A program made the position numbers and the translations under genes. Below, one piece after another: positions 44,973 through 53,000 of a DNA stretch of 64,000 nt (the first letter of the stretch is position 1; the number at the start of each line of letters is the position of its first letter). Origin of the DNA: Subtercola endophyticus (GTDB lineage Bacteria > Actinomycetota > Actinomycetes > Actinomycetales > Microbacteriaceae); assembly GCF_021044565.1 (NCBI RefSeq), contig NZ_CP087997.1:2666001-2730000 (forward strand). The letters run 5' to 3'. Below the pieces are notes generated by a model. It did not search any database, had not been told where the DNA came from, and was given only the letters and a program-made list of their open reading frames with translations.

Positions 44973-46319
44973 TTACGTAATCGGGCGATCCAGGCCAAGT
45001 GCGCTGGTACGCGACATCGTTCGCTGAGGCAGCCTCGTCTGATTCTGCACCGGAAGCTCAAGAGGTTCCGCAGGGAGAATCATCTCGGGAGGCCCATCTG
45101 TGGGCATCACGTATTTGGCAGCGGCGAGCGCGGCTACCGTCCAGAGCAGCATGCCTGCCGCGGTCGGACTACCCACGGAACTGAATGTCTGAACGGTGAT
45201 GACACCGACCAAGGCGGCAAGACCGGCACCCGGCAGATGCCCCCGACCAAGCCCTCTGAGAGCGACCACCGCTATCACGCCGAAATAGAGAACCGCGATG
45301 AGGATTCCGAAGTCGATGGAATACATGAGGATCGCGCTCTCGAAGCTGGTAGCCAAACCGCCGGCGCTTCCGACATCGTATGAGGCCCCCGATCCGCTCC
45401 CCCAGAAGATGTAGTCGCGCCAGATCGTCGAGAACAAATCCCAAGCGAAGTTTCGAGCGTTGGACGACCCATTGTCGTCTGCCAGTCTGCTCAGAACGTC
45501 GTTGCCCAGACCGCCGAAGAAGAAGGCAAAGACGACGATCAGAGACCCGACAGCGATTGCCATCCGGATCGGAAGCGATGCACCCTTACGAACAAGAAGA
45601 TAGACGACGGAGATGGAACCGATCAAGAGGCCTGTTCGACTCTGAGAGAGGAGGATACCGGTCATCATTACCACTAGGAGCGCGAGCTGCGGCAAGCCTT
45701 TTCGCACGGATGCGATGAGCGGTATACACATAGAGAGGAATAATGCGAGCGTGAGCGGATCGTCCATGGTGCCGAGGGCGCGTAGACCACCGAATGACGC
45801 GAACCAATATTTCGTCGAATACTGTTCGACCCAGAACAACGGAGCCCCATTGATCCAACCCGCTGCAGAGATGACGACCTCAACCACCGCCATGGTGAGA
45901 AGCACGTTACGAACTGAAAGCAAGCCTTTCGAATTGCCAGCGAAGAACATGCCTAGCTGCACGAAAAAGAGAGCCGGAGCCAGCATGGTGTCGACCATGA
46001 GCGAGATTCCGCCGCTGCGGCCTGACACGGCATTGACGAGGAATGCTCCCCCGACCGCGACGAGCACGATCAGGTAGATCAGAGGTCTGCGGCCGATCTC
46101 AGCCGCGATCGATTGGGGCCGGGTCAGGAGAGTAACCCCGAACCAGACCAGAACCAACCATGACGCCGGATGCCAGCCGTGGTCCCCGGTGATCAACGTC
46201 TGAGCCACATAGGGCATCAAAATGTAGGCGACGATCGTCAACGCGATTCCGAATATCGGGCGCCTGATAGAAGCAAGCGCGACCACCACGCACACCGCGA
46301 TCCAAATTAGAGTCCCCAC
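44973..46319 (-). CDS. wzy: Probable Wzy-type polysaccharide polymerase / O-antigen ligase family
   Basis: About 11-12 membrane helices in 448 residues with a periplasm-type loop between later helices. The loop pattern LLSQSRTGLLIGSISVVYLL matches the Wzy_C motif (SxSRTG). RLADDNGSSNARNFAWDLFSTIWRDYIFWGSGSGASYDV carries the typical R-x-x-W and GxGxG. It would polymerise repeat units on the outer membrane face. The C-terminal 50 residues are Pro-rich and cytoplasmic-like. Position upstream of two acyltransferase genes on one strand supports the role. Confidence 0.85.
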   Translation of the reverse strand: MGTLIWIAVCVVVALASIRRPIFGIALTIVAYILMPYVAQTLITGDHGWHPASWLVLVWFGVTLLTRPQSIAAEIGRRPLIYLIVLVAVGGAFLVNAVSGRSGGISLMVDTMLAPALFFVQLGMFFAGNSKGLLSVRNVLLTMAVVEVVISAAGWINGAPLFWVEQYSTKYWFASFGGLRALGTMDDPLTLALFLSMCIPLIASVRKGLPQLALLVVMMTGILLSQSRTGLLIGSISVVYLLVRKGASLPIRMAIAVGSLIVVFAFFFGGLGNDVLSRLADDNGSSNARNFAWDLFSTIWRDYIFWGSGSGASYDVGSAGGLATSFESAILMYSIDFGILIAVLYFGVIAVVALRGLGRGHLPGAGLAALVGVITVQTFSSVGSPTAAGMLLWTVAALAAAKYVMPTDGPPEMILPAEPLELPVQNQTRLPQRTMSRTSALGLDRPIT

Positions 46320-46453
46320 AGCAGTACCTTATATCGCAAATCGGTCGGCCACCACCATGAGGCCATGTGCCTCGATCGGGGTACACGGCCTCCCGTAACA
46401 AGTTGTTGACATTCGACTGCTACCATCCTGAACGCCCCTCAAAACGCCCGCAA

Positions 46454-47599
46454 ATGAGAGTCGAGTTCCATTCGATGAGAAGGTCTGCAGACAAGACTGT
46501 TCGTATCCTGGGATCGCACGGTGTGCCGGCAAACTATGGCGGCTTCGAAACGGCGGCCGAAAACGTCGCCAAGTTTCTCGTCGGGCGAGGCTGGCGTGTC
46601 GTCGTCTACTGCCAGTCCGAAGGCACTGGCCCCATCGTCAACGACACGTGGCAGGGTATCGAGAGGGTGACCATTCCGATCGATACCGATGGGTGGCTCG
46701 GAACGTCCAGATTTGACTTCATTTCTATTAAGCATGCGATGCGTTTTCGCGACATCAACCTCACTCTCGGTTACAACACGGGGGTCTTCAACATCTGGCA
46801 GCGCTTACGCGGAGTACCGAACGTCATCAACATGGACGGCATCGAGTGGTCGAGAGCGCGCTGGGGATTCGTCAAGCAGGCGATCTTGTATGTAAACGAG
46901 CGGTTTTCCGCTTTGTACGGCGATCACCTCATCGCCGACCACCCGCTGATCGAAAAGTACTTGTGGACAAGGGCGCCCAAGCGAAAAGTCAGCACCATCA
47001 CCTACGGCGCCCATGAAATTGTCGACCCGAGCGCCGAAATCGTTCGCGGTTACGGACTGGAGCCGGGCCGCTACGTGACGATGATCGCACGGCCGATTCC
47101 CGAGAACAATATTCTCGAGCTCGTCAGAGCTTTCTCAGCGAAACCGCGAGGTGTGAAGCTGGCCGTGCTCGGAAACTTCAAGCGCGATGAAGATCCTTAC
47201 CATGGTGAGGTTCTCGACGCCGCGAGCAAAGAAGTCGTTTTTCTCGGCGCCATCTTCGAGCCCGACAATGTTCAAGCACTGCGGTACTTCGCACGCGCCT
47301 ACTTGCACGGACACACCGTCGGCGGCACGAACCCCTCGCTCGTCGAAGCGCTAGCCGCCGGCAACCCCGTCATCGCTCATGACAATGGTTACAACAGATG
47401 GGTGGCCGGTGACGCCGCACTCTACTTCAGCTCAGAAGCCGATATCGAGACGCACCTCAGCACCATCTTGTCGAACGCGCAAACGGCGACCGACATGAGC
47501 TCGGCGGCGAAGGAGCGGTTCGAGGCAGAGTTCACCTGGGAACGGATCGGCAGTCAGTACGAGGCCCTGCTCGCGCGTTATCTAAAACACCAGTCCTGA
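46454..47599 (+). CDS. DUF1972-type family 4 glycosyltransferase
   Basis: The N-terminal VRILGSHGVPANYGGFETAAENVAKFLVGRGW is the DUF1972 / Glyco_trans_4 signature. The C-terminal half has a GT-B donor domain: RYVTMIARPIPENNILELVRAFS, VFLGAIFEPDNVQALRYFARAYLHGHTVGGTNPSLVEALAAGNPVIAHDNGYNRWV, with the E-x7-E pattern. Related proteins are rhamnosyltransferases, so use of dTDP-L-rhamnose from this locus is plausible. Starts at 46454 and 46475 are both acceptable. It diverges from the polymerase gene over a 134-bp region. Confidence 0.9.
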   Translation: MRVEFHSMRRSADKTVRILGSHGVPANYGGFETAAENVAKFLVGRGWRVVVYCQSEGTGPIVNDTWQGIERVTIPIDTDGWLGTSRFDFISIKHAMRFRDINLTLGYNTGVFNIWQRLRGVPNVINMDGIEWSRARWGFVKQAILYVNERFSALYGDHLIADHPLIEKYLWTRAPKRKVSTITYGAHEIVDPSAEIVRGYGLEPGRYVTMIARPIPENNILELVRAFSAKPRGVKLAVLGNFKRDEDPYHGEVLDAASKEVVFLGAIFEPDNVQALRYFARAYLHGHTVGGTNPSLVEALAAGNPVIAHDNGYNRWVAGDAALYFSSEADIETHLSTILSNAQTATDMSSAAKERFEAEFTWERIGSQYEALLARYLKHQS

Positions 47600-47630
47600 A
47601 TATCGCAACGAACGAAACGGGGAGAAATCG

Positions 47631-48719
47631 ATGATCAGAATCGGAATGGTCGGGCTCGGCAAGATGGGTTTGTCGCATTACTCGATGGTGAATGCACACC
47701 CCGACGTCGAAGTGGTCGCGGTGTGCGACTCTTCCGCTTACCTACTCGGCCTGCTCAATCGCTACACCGGGGTCGAAACCTTCAATGACATGAGCAAGAT
47801 GCTGGCCCAATCGAAGCTCGACGCCGTCATCATCTCGACGCCCTCTGTGCTGCACGCGCAAATGGTCAAAACCGCTCTGGATGCCGGGGTGAATGTCTTC
47901 TGCGAAAAACCCTTCAGCCTCGACCCGAGCACGTCGCGAGACCTCACCGAGCTCGCTCGTTCGAAGAAACTTGTTACCCAGGTGGGGTACCACTACCGAT
48001 TCGTCGGGGCCTTCAAGGAGGTGAAACGCCTCCTCGACAGCGGCGCGATCGGTAAAGTCAGCCACATTCTCGCTGAGGCATACGGCCCCGTCGTCTTGAA
48101 GCCGAAGGGTTCGACCTGGCGGAGCAAGAAATCCGAGGGTGGCGGAAGTCTCTACGACTACGCCGCGCATCCCATCGATCTCGTGAACTGGTATCTCGGA
48201 GTGCCGTCAGAGGTACGTGGAACGATTCTCGGTCAAGTGTTCTCGAAAGAGACGGATGACGAAGTTTTCAGCACCATGGTGTGGCCCGATCAAACCACAG
48301 CACAGCTCTCTGTAAGTTGGTCCGACCCGTCACAGCGCAAAATGTCCACAAAGATCACTGTGTTCGGCAGCAATGGACGCATCACAGCGGATCGTCAGGA
48401 GTGCCAGACCTTCCTTACCGACGCGACAGCGGCGCCAGAGGGCTACATCGAGGGCTGGAACGTGCGATACACCACAGACCTGACCGACGAGGTCTACTTC
48501 TACGTCAGAGGTGAGGAATACAGCGCTCAGCTCGACGCGTTCGTCAAACGTATCGAAGGCGGAGAGGTCGAGGGCCAGAACAGTTTTGGCAGCGCGACGG
48601 GCGCCGACGAGGTATTGGCCATGATGGTCGCCGACGCCAACCGCGACTACACCGGCATCGCGGCCGGCTCCGCGCCACAAGCCGATCGCGGTCTTTTTCG
48701 GCGTCGCACCAGAAGCTAA
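47631..48719 (+). CDS. Gfo/Idh/MocA-family sugar oxidoreductase
   Basis: MIRIGMVGLGKMGLSHYSMV is the NAD(P)-binding start, then CDSS, VIISTPSVLHAQMVKTALDAGVNVFCEKPFSLD with the conserved EKP (Lys as catalytic residue), GYHYRF, and GGGSLYDYAAHPIDLVNWYLG as the substrate motif. It likely acts on a nucleotide sugar. The start has GGGGAG six bases upstream. It forms a unit with the unknown protein 27 bp downstream and the glycosyltransferase 31 bp upstream. Substrate unknown. Confidence 0.92.
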   Translation: MIRIGMVGLGKMGLSHYSMVNAHPDVEVVAVCDSSAYLLGLLNRYTGVETFNDMSKMLAQSKLDAVIISTPSVLHAQMVKTALDAGVNVFCEKPFSLDPSTSRDLTELARSKKLVTQVGYHYRFVGAFKEVKRLLDSGAIGKVSHILAEAYGPVVLKPKGSTWRSKKSEGGGSLYDYAAHPIDLVNWYLGVPSEVRGTILGQVFSKETDDEVFSTMVWPDQTTAQLSVSWSDPSQRKMSTKITVFGSNGRITADRQECQTFLTDATAAPEGYIEGWNVRYTTDLTDEVYFYVRGEEYSAQLDAFVKRIEGGEVEGQNSFGSATGADEVLAMMVADANRDYTGIAAGSAPQADRGLFRRRTRS

Positions 48720-48746
48720 TCACCACACTTCAAGAGGAGAGTTCTT

Positions 48747-49613
48747 ATGGATCGGTTGCTTTTCGGCGACAATCAGTTCTTTGGCGTGAACCATATGTCC
48801 GAGGAGAAGGCTCGTGCGCAGTCCATGAAGTTCCAGGATCTGAGCGCAGTCATCGACGTGCTCGACGCGGCATACGACGAAGGCATCCACACCTTCATGT
48901 GCACAACGCACGATCGGGTCGGCGAGATCGTCGACTACATGCGAACGAAGCCCGAGCGGTATGCCGAGCAGATCTTCTACCCCGGCATGCCGTATGCACA
49001 CAAGTACGCCAATGCGATGACCGAAGATGGAATGGTCGGCGCTATCAAGCGGTTTCTGCCCGACGGGGGTCTGCTCGACGCTGCGTTCAAGGGCGGGATG
49101 TCGGTGGCGAAAAAAGACATCGAGGGCATCACGACTCTGTTGATCGACGCGGAAATGAAGATGTTCCAGGGTCTGCCGACACCGGTGATCTTCTTGCAGA
49201 ACGTAGTCGTGGACCTGCTGCTGGGTCTCGGTTTCAAAGATGCCTTCCGAATTTTCGCCGACCACGTGAGAAAGAAATACAACGCTGAGCCCGGATTCAT
49301 CACCATGAATCTGCCGTCACTCCTTGAAGTGTTGAAAGAGGTCGGCGTCGAGAATCCGGTCGTCTGCTCCAACATCAACAAGGTCGGCTTTCGTATGTCG
49401 GGAGGTGGCGTGGCCGCCTACGAGAAGGCGCTGAACGAGTACGAATTTCAGGCCATCGCCATGTCCGTGTTCGCCTCCGGCGCGATCCCACCACGCGAAG
49501 CCATCGAATGGGTCTGCAAGCTGCCCAACCTGAAATCTATCGTGTTCGGGGCATCAAGTCGTGCGAACATCCATTCGACAAAGATCTTGGTAGACGAGTA
49601 CTGGGTCGACTGA
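48747..49613 (+). CDS. Conserved protein of unknown function, TIM-barrel-like
   Basis: A soluble 288-residue protein starting MDRLLFGDNQFFGVNHMSEE. Regular helix-strand alternation (VIDVLDAAYDEGIHTFMCTTH, PVVCSNINKVGF, FQAIAMSVFASGAIPPREAIEWV, IVFGASSRANI) resembles an aldolase or aldo/keto-type barrel; I cannot name a family with confidence. A strong ribosome site (GAGGAG) and 27-bp spacing to the Gfo/Idh gene indicate a shared operon and perhaps sequential sugar chemistry. A GC-rich hairpin follows the stop, ending the unit. Confidence 0.8.
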   Translation: MDRLLFGDNQFFGVNHMSEEKARAQSMKFQDLSAVIDVLDAAYDEGIHTFMCTTHDRVGEIVDYMRTKPERYAEQIFYPGMPYAHKYANAMTEDGMVGAIKRFLPDGGLLDAAFKGGMSVAKKDIEGITTLLIDAEMKMFQGLPTPVIFLQNVVVDLLLGLGFKDAFRIFADHVRKKYNAEPGFITMNLPSLLEVLKEVGVENPVVCSNINKVGFRMSGGGVAAYEKALNEYEFQAIAMSVFASGAIPPREAIEWVCKLPNLKSIVFGASSRANIHSTKILVDEYWVD

Positions 49614-49614
49614 T

Positions 49615-49631
49615 CCGGGCCATCGGCCCGG
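49615..49631 (+). terminator. Perfect CCGGGCC-ATC-GGCCCGG hairpin
   Basis: Seven-base GC stem with a three-base loop directly after the stop codon at 49613, followed by the palindrome CAGCTATAGCTG. No T-run; stable-stem terminators of this kind are common in high-GC actinobacteria. Confidence 0.65.
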
Positions 49632-49649
49632 CTCAGCTATAGCTGCCTT

Positions 49650-49990
49650 CAGGTTGGTGAGCAGTGCGGTTTGATGAGGCGCTGTGCCACAGTCGGCGAA
49701 GAATCGGCGGCCAGCAGGAGGACGCCAGAGGCAGTGGCCCTTCTCGTCGGCATGGATTTCGGGGTACGCGATTCGAGTGTGGTCGTCGATCACGGCGTGG
49801 ATGTACTCGTAGCCGACGGCGATTCTCTTGCCACGCGGGATCGGTGCGCGTCCGTGGGCCGCGTCAGCCGCCTCCGTCGGGGATCCGGCCGAGTTTCTTC
49901 ACATCAACGTGAACGAGCTCTTCCGCGCGTTCCCGCTCGTGCCTGTTCAACCCGCGCGCTGTCACCAACCTCGTGGCTAAGTACAGCTAG
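49650..49990 (-). pseudogene. IS481-family transposase relic
   Basis: Reading leftward, HERERAEELVHVDVKKLG and RIPDGGG-stop correspond to the start of the IS481 catalytic core. After a frameshift GKRIAVGYEYIHAVIDDHTR and IAYPEIHADEKGH continue it, then decay to RRFFADCGTA. A premature TGA, at least one frameshift, and missing ends make it non-functional. It fills most of the gap 49614-50006, between the operon terminator and the giant lyase gene. Confidence 0.75.
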
Positions 49991-50006
49991 CGGCGCAGCT
50001 AGTGCG

Positions 50007-53000
50007 TCAGGTGGCCGGAACGAGTGTAACGAGCAGGTACGGCCGGTTCGCGACGGTCAAGGTGCGCTTGCTGGTAATCGACACCACCAGGCTGGTTCCG
50101 ACGCCTGCGTCGTCTTGAGTGAACGCGACACTACCTGATCCGCCCTGGTTGGCCTTTACATAAGAGGTGATGTCAAGCGATCTCAGGCTCGAGGTGGAGT
50201 CCACGGTGGTATATCCGATGGATGCACCCATGGTTGGTTTCGTGTTGAAAGTGACTGTCGACTCCGACCACGCCGAGGTCACCGCATTGGCCCGGATGTG
50301 CGAACTAGTGCCACCCGAGTCTGTAACACTCGCGTAGAACATCAGCTGTGCCGATTGAATGTTCTTGCCTGAGAGCGACGACAAGTCCAGGCCCATATAG
50401 GTGTACCGATCGAACGTCGGATATGCGGCCGAGTGACGGTCGAAGAGGGTAACTGCTGTCTTGAAATTCGACGCCGCCCAGTCGCCGCCCTGAACGTACG
50501 CGTCTTGCGTGGTGGCCAGCGAGAGCTTCACGCTGACGCCGGGCGCCGCCACCACGGTTGTGCAACCCGACAACTCCGACGAGCGCGGACCAGCCGCAGT
50601 AACAGTGCCGAAAACTTTGTCACCGATGTTCAGGTTGCCGTTGACTGTGAACGACGCATTGCCTGCCGAATTCGTCGTAACAGAGACAGCCCCGAGCGCT
50701 GTCCCGGAATAGCGAGAAATGGGGCAGGTAGACGCGCTCGTCGAGTACAGATCGACCGACATGCTGGTAGACGCCGGCCCCGTGACGGTACCCGTGACGG
50801 TACCCGATACGCTCGAGGTATTGGAGAGTGCCGAAGAGATGGCAGGAACAGCGAGGGTACCGTAGGCGCGCAGCGTGACAACAATGTAGGGCTTGTTCGT
50901 CGAGCGCCTCCCGTCGATCGACACCACCGAGCCTGTTCCCACACCGTTGTCGTCTTGGCTGAAGGCTAGTCTCCCCACCGACCCCTTCTTATTGCGAACA
51001 TAGTCGGTGATGTCCATGCTGCGCAGTGCGGCCGTCTTGTCGACCGCCACCGTTCCGATTCGGTCGGCCGTCGTCGGCTTTGTATTGAAGGTCACGGTCG
51101 ACTCCGACCACGGAGTGGTCACCGCGAAAGCTGTCAGGTGAGTATTCGTGGTCGTCGTGCTCGTATTGGTCGCCATGAAGAACACCTGCGCCGACTCGAT
51201 TGATTTGTTCGCCAGCGAGCTGAGATCAAAATCCATGAAGGTTTCGCGATCATATTGAGGGTAGGCGGTGGTGTGGCTCGATAACAGAGCAACTGCCGTC
51301 TTGAAGTTACTGTCTGACGAGGTTCCTCCCTGCACGTACCCGTCTTGGCTCGAGAGCAGCGTAAGTTTCTGGCCCACCCCTGGCGCAGCGGTGACCTGAA
51401 GACACGAAGACATGTTCGACGACTTCGGCTCGGTGTCCGAGACCGCCCCGTAGACCCAATCTCCTATGGTCAGAGCACCATTAACCGTGAACGAAGCCGT
51501 TCCCGATCCGTTGGTGGTGACAGTGATGGCACCGAGCGGGCGACCGGATGCCCGGGCGACGGGACATGTCGGCGCGGTTGCTGCGGCGAGGTCGACTGTC
51601 ATCTTCGTCGAAGCCGGGCCGGAGACGGTTCCGGTGATCACTCCGGGTGCCGACGGAGAGGTTGAAATGGCCGTCGAGAGCGTCGGAGCCGCGAGCGGTG
51701 CACCAGAACGCAGCCGGATTTGCATGTACGGCTTATCCGCAGATCTGCGGCTGTCGATAGAGACCACCAGTCCCTGACCAACACCACCGTCATCTTGGCT
51801 GAAGGCCAGGTCGGCTGAACCACCCACCTTCGCTCGCACATAGTCGGTAATGTCCATGGTGCGGGGTACGAGATCTTCGTCGACCGCGACGTACCCTACC
51901 CGGTCGCCCGTTGTCGGCTTCGTGTTGTAGGTGACCGTCGACTCGCTCCACGAGGAGGTGACGGCGAGAGCGTCGACATGAGAGGCCGTGGCACCACTGC
52001 TGTCGGTCACATTCGCGCCGAAGACCACAAACGCCGACTCGATCTGCTTTCCGGCGAGCGACGAGAGGTCGAAGCCCATGAGGGTGGTGCGATCGAATTG
52101 CGGGTAGGGAGTGCTGTGGCTGTCGAGGAGTTTGACTGCCGTTTTGAAATTCGAGCCAGCCCAGTTGCCGCCCTGAACGTAGGCATCCTGATTCGACATC
52201 ACAACCACGTCCAGCGGGTCTTTCACGGTGATACCACGCACCGCCCACACCCACTGATTCGCCACCAAGACTTTGACGCCTAAGGTGACTACTCCAGGTT
52301 TCAGCGCGGTTACCACGCCCGACGAGTTGATCGATGCGATGGCCGAGTTAGAGCTGGTATATGACATCGGCAGCGTCGAGTTCGGCACGGTCGCACCCGT
52401 CGGATCGAGCAGTGTATAGCTCAGAGCCGTTGTATCTCCGAGATTTAGTTGGGTCGCACCGCTTGCAAGCGTTGCAGAATAGTGATTGGTCGTCGGGCTC
52501 ACCGGAGTGGGCTTGTCTTGCGACATGAGTTTCACGTCGCGAATGATCGACATCTTGTTCGTCGGATCGCCGTAGACGAGTATTCGCACATACCGTCGAA
52601 CGATCGGTCCCGTGCTGAAAGAAGCGTACTGATTGTCAGCAGTCTGTCTCGCTGTTCCACTAAATACAGAAGTCCAGTTCACGTTGTCGTTCGACACGCG
52701 GATGGCATACTTCGCCCCGGTAGCGCCGACATCGCCCCAATAGATCTCAGCATGCTGCACCGTCTGGGGCCTGCCGAGATCGAAGGCTATCCACTGTTCG
52801 CCCGTCACCGACCAGTTGGTGTAGAGCGAATTATCGGCAACCGCTGATACGGGGTTCGACGCAGTGTCCACGCTGGCGGTGAGACTGACCCAGGGTACGG
52901 CCCCGGGTATGAACGAGACGGTATAGGTTACAGAGCTCTTGCCTGATTCCGTGACCACGATCTTAGCTTGACCCGGGGTAGCCGGAGCCTGAGTGATGGC

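Noticed and set aside
49990..50006. Rightward text TNLVAKYS-stop as the end of a transposase gene
   Set aside because: The matching catalytic-core motifs are on the other strand, so this is a chance reading of the relic.
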